Shown here in pieces: positions 22,252 through 33,274 of a stretch of DNA of 64,000 nucleotides. Within the stretch, counting starts at the first letter, position 1. Every line of letters starts with the position of its first letter. A program made the translations under genes and the position numbers. The notes beneath the pieces were generated by a model, which ran no database searches, was not told where the DNA came from, and saw only the letters and a program-made list of their open reading frames with translations. This DNA is from Albugo candida (lineage: Eukaryota; Oomycota; Peronosporomycetes; Albuginales; Albuginaceae), in assembly GCA_905220665.1 (NCBI GenBank), contig CAJNAR010000012.1, positions 62,001 through 126,000 on the forward strand, written 5' to 3'.

Positions 22252-23724
22252 TTATCTTTTTTTAGGCAGGAGGTGGCCTATCGTCCAGCTAACGAATGCA
22301 TCTTCAAAGAATCTCATCGGTCTCGGGGGGAGATAATTATATCCAAACTGTGACTCTAGGGGATAGAGTGGACCGCATGATTCTTGACAGTCGACATTGC
22401 GCGGGTGTTTTATGTTGACCCATAGCTCTTTCTTCATCGGATCAGAGTAAAAAACCTCAAAGTACCTGAATAAACACTTGGCACATTCCTTCTTACCATT
22501 GTACGGAAGAATGCCGACTTTGGCTATTTCAATGCTATATACAGCTTCCTCTTCAGGTAACAAACCGCCATTCAGATTCTCCAATATATTGTAGTCGCGT
22601 GCTGGTCTGAGCATCACCGAAGTACATGGACTTTCTGATTCGTGTACACAACGTAATCGAATTCGAAGCATGTTTGACGGGGCCGGAATTGAGGCTTTTA
22701 TTATACTTGATAAAGGTGTCGAGTATATATTGTGAGGTATGATTTCAGTGCACTCGACACAATTTTGACCTTGATCTTGTTGGTAAGTGACGACAACGAC
22801 ATCATTTGATCTTAGATTTGCTTGATTGGCATTTACTTGCGCCAAATGTTCAAAGATGTTTTCTTTAAATTGTAAATTGAAACTGTCTTGATATACAGAC
22901 GTAAACTGACACTTTGTTGATTTAATGATGTATGAGTCAGGTCCAATCGACAACATTACGAGATCATGATTCCCGCTTTCACTCGGAGACAACATGAATA
23001 TTCGATCATCGGAACGTATACGTAATATGTCGTGACATTCTTCTGAATGAGAAATGTCATACGTTGCCTTGTATAGGATTCGTGATGAGAATTTCTCAAT
23101 TTGCAATAGTAAACCAGCAAGTACCGGTCCTACCATATTACTAGACACATGAACAGACGTCTCTTCCATCCGCTTACCATTTTTCATCATAAAGTTGAAA
23201 AGCTCGATTGGAGCGAATAAAAACGGGTGAGTCTTTTCAAGCTTATCAATATCTTCTTCCCCTCCACGACACCAGTACAGCTTATAATCGACTTGACGCC
23301 AGATAATCGTGTACTCCTTGTGTATTTCAATTTTCAAATTGATGAGCAAATTTCGTTGAGATTCAACGGAGAAAATAGCAAACTCTTTACCATAGAGTAC
23401 TTCATTAAGTCTAGTTGGAAATTTACCATCGACGATTCTCATGCGACAATTTCTGGGAAACGTTGCACGAATTGCAGGAGCCAACAAGTTCGTTTCTGAG
23501 TGCACAATGACTTTCGCTATTACGCCTTTAATCTCAATTGGCCGAATTCTTTTGGCACCGACGTCGATAATAGCGTTATAGCAAGTATGGAGCTCACCAC
23601 GTGATTCCTCCAATATTACATTGTACTCCGAGTATTTTTCACACTGCGCGAAATGCAGCCAGCAACATAACCATGCACTAAGTTGCGTAGCCACACAAAA
23701 GTACGCTCGTAGGCTCGGCCCCAT
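22252..23724 (-). CDS. Secreted Cys-containing protein, two CxxC modules (paralogue)
   Basis: An intact 490-codon frame from ATG at 23724, collinear with the 486-codon gene at 3926-5386. Signal peptide at residues 1-28 (FCVATQLSAWLCC, ending AQC). CYNAIIDVGAKRIRPIEI at 48-65. The segment 115-152 is nearly identical in protein and in DNA (23260-23345 against 4929-5010). DISHSEECHDILRI at 223-236. CxxC pairs at 322-325 and 414-417, the second with LFRYFEVFYSDP. CQESC near 446-450, then YLPPRP. Between these blocks the sequence is much more diverged (for example residues 265-310), a mosaic pattern that could come from gene conversion or from uneven selection. No known domain. Secretion is inferred from the N-terminus; function is unknown. 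Confidence 0.8.
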   Translation of the reverse strand: MGPSLRAYFCVATQLSAWLCCWLHFAQCEKYSEYNVILEESRGELHTCYNAIIDVGAKRIRPIEIKGVIAKVIVHSETNLLAPAIRATFPRNCRMRIVDGKFPTRLNEVLYGKEFAIFSVESQRNLLINLKIEIHKEYTIIWRQVDYKLYWCRGGEEDIDKLEKTHPFLFAPIELFNFMMKNGKRMEETSVHVSSNMVGPVLAGLLLQIEKFSSRILYKATYDISHSEECHDILRIRSDDRIFMLSPSESGNHDLVMLSIGPDSYIIKSTKCQFTSVYQDSFNLQFKENIFEHLAQVNANQANLRSNDVVVVTYQQDQGQNCVECTEIIPHNIYSTPLSSIIKASIPAPSNMLRIRLRCVHESESPCTSVMLRPARDYNILENLNGGLLPEEEAVYSIEIAKVGILPYNGKKECAKCLFRYFEVFYSDPMKKELWVNIKHPRNVDCQESCGPLYPLESQFGYNYLPPRPMRFFEDAFVSWTIGHLLPKKR

Positions 23725-23811
23725 TGACTTCTCTTAGCTGTGCTTTGCAAGATAGTTCAAATAACCTGGTATTGAGTGGGTAGTATACACGTATCTAATT
23801 GCGACATAGAA

Positions 23812-23910
23812 AGCTCACAGTATTACCTTCCCACAACATGAATACTCACAGCATTACATTCTCACAACATCACAGCAAAAACTAGTCTTCTTGCACAGTC
23901 AATTGCTGAT
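23812..23910. promoter_or_regulatory. Upstream block shared by the two intact secreted-protein genes
   Basis: It holds degenerate cacaacat/cagcatta units followed by aaaaactagtcttcttgca, matching 5580-5670 upstream of the other gene (aaaaactggtcttgttgca). Distance to the start codon is about 90-190 bp here and 120-290 bp there. The shared block may carry promoter elements, or may simply be duplicated flank. No clear TATA or initiator could be assigned. Confidence 0.4.
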
Positions 23911-24148
23911 AATTATCAATCAACAAGACACCAGGAATTACAGTTCAGAAGTACATAATGTTTAGGCTCTTACTGCTAAATTAACACAAATAGCTGGAAA
24001 GGCGTGTCGAGTGGATTTCCCATTTTTTTTGGCACCCATTTAACTTCCTGCACACACATAAACATTGCCTTGTATTCAGCTTCAGCTCCGCCAACCGCAA
24101 TGACTTTTCAATTTACCGGCTACTGCACAGCCTATAATTTAGTACAAT

Positions 24149-26516
24149 GGTTCAAGTCGACATATCGACACAGCCCAGGCTACTAGCGTCCAATTTTGGG
24201 GACGTGGCATCCATTATGAGTCATCCGACATTGGGTGACTGCATGATTGTGGATGAATCATCTTCTCTTTGTGATGGTATACCCCAGCCCCTGTGTGACG
24301 GTACGGAATAGTCTAGATGGTACACGTGGTACTACACTGCCTCATGTCAGGTTGGGTCAAACCATCCAACACTGGCGGATGTTATCAAGTCCCTGGAGTC
24401 CTTGCGTAAAGACAGGCTAAAGCTCGAGCGTAATTTTGCTTGATGCTTCCAAACCCGAAAGCCTCTGGTATCGAGTTCATATTGCAAATATATGCAGACG
24501 GAGAGCACCCGGTGTGGTTGGTCTTGGCTGCAAAGTTGGAGACAGCGAAGCCTTTCAATGTCTCCAAGGGCACCTATCCCTTAATTCTAAAGATAAGTCA
24601 AGCGTTAGTGCTTACGCCGAATGGTAAAATGGATCGTGAAAATCCACATTTTGAGGGCCTTCTGAAGAGCAGGGCCATTTCTCGAGTATCGTTAAAGCCG
24701 AATGGAAATATTCGGGCGATGATTTCCACCTAAGATACACGTGAATAGCTGAAGTGCTAGCAGCAACAATCCTCGGGTCTCAGTACGTTTTCGGGGGATA
24801 CGATTAACTCGAATCCAAATACTTTCTCGACGTAATGGTGTGGGAGTGAAGGACAAACGGGGTTTGCTATCTTAGGTTCCCTTCACAGTATCGGATATCC
24901 AGTAGTCTTTGATATTTATAAAGATGATGTTTTGTATACGTGAGTCGTGACGCCGACGTTGAATGTGCACTTGATTACTCTTACGTGCTCTCCATGGCTG
25001 GTCCGCATCGGAAAAGTATGCGATCAAATTGCTTACGGGAAGCTGCTCTTCCTGTGGGAAGTATATCTTCTACTATCGTTTCGGAAGGACCACGTTTTAT
25101 GTTCAACCTGGGCTTTATTGCCTGGATTTAGGAGCAGCATCGGTTACGGGAACAAGACAACAGCAAAACAAGAACCAAAACCAAACCCAGGAACCAGTAT
25201 AAACATCGAAAACAGAAAACCGCGCTATCGGCACTCGTGGTGTCCAGACAAAAGGTGGTGAAGCCAGTTCCAAGCCAGGAATTGGAGGCGAGGCACCCTG
25301 AATGGACCCTACTCGACCAAATCTCGCAGCAGCTCAACTCTCCCCTACCCTATCACATCACCAGTGGCAATAGATTTATTTTAGCCCCTCATCCCATCTT
25401 ACAACTGGAGAAATAACCAATCTCACGAGAAAGTGCGGAGCGGGACGGGGATGTCTACATTTATCGTCATGAACAAAGAGACAGCGTAACCGAGTGGAAC
25501 CCTTAATATATGGCCTCCGAATTATCACCTCGTGCTCTGGCTGAATTAGGAACGAGTAATTGATTTTCTGTGCTTGCAACTATTAAGGTGGAGATAGAAG
25601 AATTGAAAGGGTTCGATAACATTCAGAATGGCAATCGCGTCTAAATTCTTCCTGTGAAAACACAGATTATAAAATAGGTGGCCACTTCAAAGAGGCGGCA
25701 CACTTTCATCAAAAACGTTATACAATAATCGAAAAACGAAAATCAAAGAACGCTGCCTACCAGAATTGGTAAAATAGAGGACCTCATGGAAAGAAATTCC
25801 GAAAATGCAATTCACCAGCTCCGGCCGGACAATCTCGTCCAGGCCGATGCACGCATTCCTCACGTGCGCAGGTTGGTCCAATTCAGCACCAAACAGGAAA
25901 AGTTATCCAGGCAGCACACGAGTATCTTATCACCATGAATGCGCTGCTTATCTAATGCCTGGATTCGAACGATCGTGCTTTGTACAAATTAATACATTTG
26001 CTACTTATCAATCGAGTTCTTGCAGTGCGAAATATCGGTGAAGATGTTATGTTTGCGACGCGATGGAGTCGCCACCTTGGTGGAAAGGTTCCTTCAAAGT
26101 GGGATGTATTGTTCTGGAAACTAATGTCGTGGTGAAGGCAGTGCCGGACATAGTTCGTCGTTTGATTCGGGCAACCAAAGCTCTTGCGTTCTTGGAACTT
26201 TTCTTTCTGTGCACTGGACAATATTATATATAAACGATACTGGATACAGTATCTCACCGATGGGTCAGTGATTTGGATTCGGGGCTATAAATGTCACTTA
26301 TTGCCAACGAATGTGCTACTCTTGTTGTCACGCTTAGAGATAGGTATTAAGTATTGGTCCCAATGGTTTGAAGGAAAATGGCGAGGGCTTCTCTGCGGTG
26401 ACATCAACAAGCTCTCTCTCAAATTTATTTTCCCAGACGACTTATCAACACTCCACCTCTCGGTTCAAGACTCTGACAAAACGTTGATCACTGGTCCGCT
26501 TCAGCGTGAATGCTAA
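24149..26516 (+). pseudogene. LINE ORF1, decayed
   Basis: It starts at the ATG-Val-Gln-Val position of the intact ORF1 and ends with the shared GPLQREC block at 26516. Recognisable blocks are the first ~25 residues (24149-24240), the ADGEHPVW segment (24500), PNGKMD (24620), and the C-terminal third (26190-26516). Dozens of stops and shifts lie between. It is useful only as an age marker of this insertion. Confidence 0.75.
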
Positions 26517-28115
26517 GGGCTCCTCCATAATCTCAACGTGGAATAATATCTCAGCACTCACGATGAATGTCAATGGAATTCATAAAAATGGTCATCTTTT
26601 CATCGACCACGTCTTATTTCAATACTCCATTTGTTATGTTCGAGAAACGAAGCTTCACGATCACAAACAACTGAAATCATTTCAGTTTTTATTACATTCG
26701 AAAATGCAGCACACAAGTTTTGCCAATGATCACAACAGCGCTCTTCTCCATCCGACTTGAACGCGGTGACGGCGTCATAAAAAAATACTTCGTTCGGACT
26801 TTCCTGGTATTCAACAGCTGAAGAACTCGCGGAACGGAGCATTCTAAATCGCTATTTGGTTTTGCGTCTTCTCAATCACGATGGCCGGTATATATTCAAA
26901 ATGTAGATGCACCGGTCAAGGACGACGGAAAAGTGGATTTATGCGAGTTATTGATCTTCAACACTTTCGAATCGACCGCAACACATCTCTTATTTGGTGA
27001 TTTCAATACACCACTCGATCCAGCTATTGATCCTTGGAGTGGAACAATTCGCCACGAACCAAGTTGATTAGCGTTTTTGGAATGGCTTTCCCAGTTAAGT
27101 GTGGTAGACGCTTGGCGAAGCCGACATCCAAGATAAAGTATTTACAGGACCATTACAGCGCAAAAAACGACCCGATTACATCTGCATGTCAGAAGAGCTA
27201 CTCAATATGGTATACAAATCGTCTGAGTATTTCCGTTCACGACATGCAGGAGATCACCTGGCACAGAAGTAACTTTTTCGAATCTCCTGGACAAGGATAT
27301 TGAAAGTGTTCATTACGACCAAATGAATATCCCCAAGTTGTCGAAGCAATCAAATTGGAATCACATTTTAAAGCTCGAATAGTTGCGGACAAGTTCAAAT
27401 CCCGGAAAATGTGGAAAAGTTGGAAGACGAAAATCAAGAAACAGCTTCAAGGAATTGAAATAGAGATTGCACGAGATAGCCGAAGGGATGATGAGTCTGG
27501 TCAGCGTGTTTTGAAAGTCGCATCAACTCTGATATCGCACTCAAGACACCACGGCGTCACGGTATTTTTTCGAATCGAGTCTCGAGCAATTTAAAATCCT
27601 GGTCGAAAAAAATGTCAAATACAGCCAAGATGGCAGCTTCGACCATCACGTGAAGCATATGGAGAACTCTTCCAAAAATCTTTTCCCTCCGCATAGTTCT
27701 TGTCGGAGCGTGCCGATCTAAAATGATCCCAAAAAATGTGCCACCTTGACATCGAACCCGCGAGAAATTATTGACGAATTCAGGGATCATTGATGTGGTG
27801 TCATGGTCTTTATTTATAGCTCAGAGACCGACTCAAATGTTCTAAGTGAAAGAAAGCAAAACAAGTTGCTCGATTCGATTCAAGTTTCCCTTGCGTCCGA
27901 AGATCAAGACCGTCTCTCAACTCACTTAAGTACAAATGAGATGGGGGAAGCGATCAATCACATGCGGAGTAGTTCTTCTCCAGGTATGGATGGACTACCA
28001 GCTGCATTTTATAAGCTTGATCCGGAAACGTTTGGCAAGCGTCTGAAGATCGTGTTCGAATATCAGCTGGAAAGAGGTATCTTATTTCGATCACAACGTC
28101 ACTCGGCAATAACAT

Positions 28116-29000
28116 AAGGGAATTCCTAAGCTCAACGTCGTTTTTTCCTAAACTCACCCCATCTAGAGGGTCCGCCTCAGCTCAGTAGGTTGAGCACTTG
28201 AGAACACGGACCCCCTGCCGGAGGTCGTTCGTTCGATCCCCGGCAGTGTGGGCAGCGGTTTGAGCCCACCCAAACAATAAGCTTGAAAAATATCTGCCTC
28301 CCAAGGTCTGAAGTCAGACTTAGTCCGATTCGAGCATTCGACTTAAAAAATCCGATACGAGTGTATTCGAATGGTTCATCAAGGACTTTACAGTGGTAGA
28401 GTAGGTACGGTGTTAAATTAGCCAAGAAATGATCATAGAATGCCATCGACACAACAAGGTGGCATTAGATATAGGATAATGAAGGTAGTTAAACAACCAG
28501 ATAAACAGTGTAATGAAATCCTGTACAAAGTAAACTCACGCCATCCATTTTTTAGCCAATCATAATTCATTATTTCGATTCATATCTGATATATTTAGCC
28601 GATAACTCTTGATCGTTTGAACCAATAATGAATCATCAAATTTGTAACGGTGGGCGTTTTGCGCTACCGCGAACGTTATAGTGTCGCGAACAGCAACGTC
28701 GAAATCTCAGTGCACGAAATTTGATAAAAAATGAATAAGTTAAATTCTAAAAATAAAATATGTATTCAAAATAATGGACTTGGGCTTTTGAATATTTCCA
28801 GGTAGAAAATCAAATTCGGATTTCTAATCCACAAACCCGTCGCCTTCCCAGATGCAGTATTTGTCAAGCAGCAGGACATAATGCCAGGAGTTGCAGGTTG
28901 CGTCCTGCAAGTTCCACTTTTAATTAGTGGAAAATAATTATTTGAATGATAAAATATGTTTGGCTAAAAAAGTGGATGCGATGAGGATAGGAATTCCCTT
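28116..29000. mobile_element. Small non-autonomous TIR element (MITE-like) inside LINE copy 2
   Basis: A perfect 13-bp inverted repeat, aagggaattccta at 28116-28128 and its complement at 28988-29000, bounds a segment that is absent from LINE copies 1 and 3 at this point. The LINE reads through from aataacat (28108-28115) to cattattatac (29002). The target duplication is short (cat, or acat/gcat). Without the SINE inside it, the element is about 504 bp. No reading frame, so non-autonomous. The superfamily is undecided. Confidence 0.8.
28165..28530 (+). mobile_element. SINE family B, copy 3 (long variant)
   Basis: The head gggtccgcctcagctcagtagg and the B-box gttcgatccccgg (28230-28242) match the other SINE-B copies, as does the tail aaccagataaacagtgtaatg. 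The target duplication is taaactcaccccatc (28149-28163) and taaactcacgccatc (28531-28545). It is 366 bp, about 120 bp longer than the other two copies, with the extra sequence in the middle (28322-28475). Confidence 0.88.
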
Positions 29001-31974
29001 GCATTATTATACAAAAAAGGATCACGAGGTGATCCTGGCAACTATCGACCGATCGCACTGCTTCCCGTAGACGTGAAAATACTTTCAAAAGTGTTGGCGT
29101 ATCTATTGCAACAGTTTCTGCCAAATTGATTCATCAAGAAAAAAAAAACCAAAATCGTTTGTGCGAGGAAGGTCGATGCATCTCATATTCGACATCTCAC
29201 TGACATCCAACTTGGTCACTCATCATGAGGAAGAAGCGTATGCGACCTTTCTCGACTTTGAGGAAGCGTATGATCGAGGCAATTGGGCGTACATGTTTCT
29301 CGTTTTGGAAAAAATGGGCGTTAAAAAAAGTTTCATCGACCGGGGTAGTCTTCTGTACAATAACACGAAGGCGCAGTTGATGATCAATCGAAATATCACA
29401 GCGTCGATTACACCACAACGTGGAATCAAACAAGGTGATCCTCTCTCAGCATTACTTTTTCTGATGACGATCGAACCTTTGGGAAATTCACTTCGAAAAC
29501 ATGAAGAGCATGGAATTTGGATCAATGGCCCGATTGTCGCAACTAGTTTATTTTTGTGGACGATTCCACATTGCTTTCAGAGACACCAAATGGTGTTTTG
29601 ACGCAACTCGAACTCGTCCAAGTCTATTGCGATGGATCGGGTGCGAAACTCAACTTGAGTAAATCATCTTTGCTCTCGTTGAATCGGACCATGCCGTGTC
29701 CACGTATTCCCAATTTGACCATAATGGGTCCGGAGGATTCGGTCAAGTATTTGGGTATTCCGTTCGGCCAGAAACCAACTCATTCGATGGTTATTTCAAC
29801 TCTCGACAAGCGTTTTTACGATGGGTTTGGTGTATGGTTTTGACGAGCACGAACTGTTCTTGGTCGACTACTGGTTGCGCAGACGATGATTTTATCACGT
29901 CTGTGGCATTACACGATGCATTTGGACATACCAACAGAAAATATTCGAAAGTGGCAGTCAATTTTAAATCGATTTGTGCTTGGTCGGAAACACAAAAGAG
30001 ATTCAAAACATGTTCACCTACTCAGCAAAGAGATTTTATATCTTCTCCGACAGGATGGTGGACTACAAACTCCTTTTTTGGTGGGACGGCTGAAGCTACA
30101 ACGTATTGAATTCCTCCAGCAGCTCGCATCCGATACGTTGACAAATATTCCTGCGAATTGGACAACTGCCTCGATGGAATTATTACAACTTATCCAGCCT
30201 TCCTTTGGACACGCGAACCGATAGATATCTTCACCGTCACACCACATCGACATGGAAAAAGGGGTAAATGGGAGAGGACATCGTCATAGTGAAACACGCA
30301 TTTGAAATGTGGCATCAGATGGATTGGAGCATTACAATATCAGATTTGAATGTTGCACAACGCCGTCAGTACCGTCGTTCCACTGCGACCACGAATTGAA
30401 TTATGACGCTGATAGTCGCAATCCAAGTACGCAAAACGTTTGGTACAATTTTGGCATGGTGGAAGAACCACACCGCACATTTCGGAGATCGTTTTCTACA
30501 CTTTTCAAGATTCGAAGTCTGCAAGACTTCTTTCGATAAAGCGCCGCATGGACAACGAAGGAAGATTTCGTCGCAATTTATTGCAACGACGAAGAGCTGT
30601 TGACATCGGACATAGCTAAAGAAAATATACTCAGTCGCCTTTACAATAAATTAACTCAAATACTATTTTTGGTGGTTGAGGGTGATGCCCTACCTGGTTC
30701 TGACTGCTCTTCAATCTAGTTACCGGAATAAAGAAACATTCCGGCGTAAGCGAAAGTTAAAGTCCGATAATACGGACTTGGTGTCGCCGCGAAAACGCTC
30801 CATCGTATCCACTCAACGATTGATCTCATCACTTCAATTCAACCAAATACAAGTGGCACATCCTTTTATGTGTAAGTAGAAAGCAAGGGGAGGGAGCATT
30901 TCCCTATCTATTTTATGCTTGCAACTCTCACGAATTTGACTGGAAAGCCCCTAGATAGCCAAGAGTCATTTGATGCTGACACATTGGCCATCACGGCAAC
31001 GATCGGACGCAATGGATTTAGAACGAGTTGAAACATTTACGGCTACATCTAGGGATCTCGGGAACGTGCCCGACCGATTATCGAAGGTTTACAATTTCGT
31101 TTGGCCTCCAGATGTTGCCAGTTCGATCTCGTTTCTGTTTTTTGAAGGGGTTTCAGTCCGGCATTATATTGTGCACGCAGCCGTCGTGTGGGGCAGTGAA
31201 TCCGATCAACATCTCTTCTATAATGATATCAAACAACACAATTCTGTGGAGGGACATTCTACCTAGTTGTGATCAGCTCTTCCAATCCCGACCACGTTGG
31301 TCGCATATTGCATGTGCAATTGCGCCAGCATTACGGTTGGATTGGACAGAATGAGTATCAGCATATTATATTCGATTTATGGCTTGTACTGCAAGCGGTA
31401 ACACTTCATCTCGTCTGGACCACTCGGAATCGTAGTCTGTTCGATCAGCAATCAGCAACTCCGACAATCCCAGCACTTCCTGTGATAGATACAACGTTTT
31501 GTGCACACGTTCGGTACTTTCGAAGACAATGTCACGATCAAGACCAACGCATTCGACCTGCAAATGTTTGGATCAACTCGCAAGGCACGGATCATTTGTT
31601 GGATTTTCAGAAGTCGAGGATCCTTGCTGCGAGCTCGGTACAGCGAATAGAAACAAGTGCAACTCGGATCCTAGTCCTAGTTGGATGGCTTTTTCACCGT
31701 AATGTGGCGAACACCAAATTTCAAAACACGGTACCTGTGGATAACTAATCAAGCTTTAGGTCATTTACACGATGGACACAGTCTCGTATTCAGGTGGTGA
31801 TGAGGCTACCGCAATACAGGAACATCAACGAGAAGACATGGGATCATCTCTCACAGGTATTTTCACGAAACGTTCGTTGAATGTGTATATGTCCTTTAAG
31901 ATATTCAAGATAGCCTAGACAACTAGAGAAGTCACATAGCCTTATTCTTATAAAATAGACACCTTCAACTGATG

Positions 31975-33274
31975 AGCCGCACTATCTGTTCTTGTTTTTT
32001 TCACGAGTCGCTATGGATGAATATTGTCACATCTCCGACGTGACTTGGTGTTTGTATACAAGGGACGAGCGAATAGAATCATATCAGCATAGTTTATCCA
32101 ATGAAAGAGTATATTAAAATGTTTTTGGCGAATTCAAAGGTCAAGGGGTAGGCAAGTAGGATGCGCTACCCGTTTTGGCGTATCCGGTCGGAGGAGATCG
32201 CCAGATGTGTATATTGATACAAATTCCAAGTCACGGGCATATCACTTGCATATTTGCGTGCTGTCCGACTTCAGATGACCTTGGCCGAGTTGGAGTTTGG
32301 AAACTCCAAGCGAGTGAGAGCAACTGCAGCGAAGACATTCACGGCTACTTGAAAAGGGAAGAACGCTAGAGAACTACGGTGTCAAGAGAGAAGGTGGGGA
32401 TTTGGAGGCCTTTAGTGCTCTAGTGAAAGGGAAATGATATCACCGAAATAGTGGACCCCGTCCCAAGATTTTTCGTCTCATTCCTCAATTCGCCGGTTGG
32501 AGTGCACAACTCTCTTACTCTACTGTTTCTCGTACTCACTCAAAAATCGTTTTTTGCCTTATCTCGGCAACGGGGCTGTTTCTGAGCTTCTCCTTCACAC
32601 AGGATAGACAACAAAAAGCAGAAAAAAGCTGAGATGTTGCCCTTTGCTCACATAACCCTAACTTCGTGGGTGGTACATTTTGATACATGAATGAAAAATG
32701 GTACAATGTATAAAATGTGTACCCAACGTACGAGACGTCGAAGGGTCGGACTTTTCATGGTATGGTTTGCAAGCGCAATGTGCTGGTACGAGAACGTACA
32801 TCAAACGCATGTATGCATACACTATATTGGTCAGGAAATTTACACTAGTAAGTGAAAATGTAGGATAACGCTATAGTGCTGAGCATCTATAACCGTCAAC
32901 TATTCAAGAAGTCGTTCGGGCTGCATCAGAGTCCGTAGGATTTATCTAGATCAAAAACCTGGCGCTGTCATAGGAAACTAAAGATAAAAAGCTTGAAGAT
33001 TACAGACTTAGATTCATGTTCAATTTATTTTTGGCGAAGGTACGGAATTTCTAAAACCGAGAAATCTCAAGAGGTTTGGCTCGGGTAGCAGAATCTTCGC
33101 CCGCCCAAAAAGAACTCCAGAGATACGATAGCCAATCACAGGACTCACACATTTCCTTCGCGACCAATCAAATGGCTCAACGTCTAGCCAATCAACAGTG
33201 TCTATAATCACTTATCACCTTTTTAAACAATCGACCCCCGTCGCTATTATATAATTAAAGAATACATGTTCAAT
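31975..33274. other. No supportable gene
   Basis: Only short frames of up to 64 codons, with no domain or repeat. The 33050-33260 part has three ccaatca-type motifs about 50 bp apart but no coding potential. The right boundary is the end of the degraded transposase. Confidence 0.5.

Larger units (their letters stand above)
26506..31674 (+). pseudogene. LINE ORF2, decayed and interrupted
   Basis: Endonuclease remnants (26510-27260) include FGDFNTPLDPAID at about 26995. RT blocks include PGMDGLPAAFY near 27980, FEEAYDRGNWAYMF near 29260 (Lys and Val changed), RGIKQGDPLSALLF near 29420 and KYLGIPFGQKPTHSM near 29750. The FADD position at 29550 is damaged. The CCHC tail lies at 31170-31240. A TIR element splits the RT at 28116-29000. 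Non-functional. Confidence 0.8.
24104..31974 (+). mobile_element. LINE copy 2, full-length but heavily decayed
   Basis: The 5' end (cttttcaatttaccggctact) matches the 5' end of the full-length copy at 60865, and the 3' end (caccttcaac) matches the others. After subtracting the TIR element at 28116-29000 the length is about 6.98 kb, against 7.04 kb for the intact copy. Many substitutions, stops and indels make it the oldest copy here. A target duplication could not be confirmed. Confidence 0.85.

Noticed and set aside
24080..31990. Target duplication for LINE copy 2
   Set aside because: The flanks share only a weak ccgca-centred match, not enough to claim.
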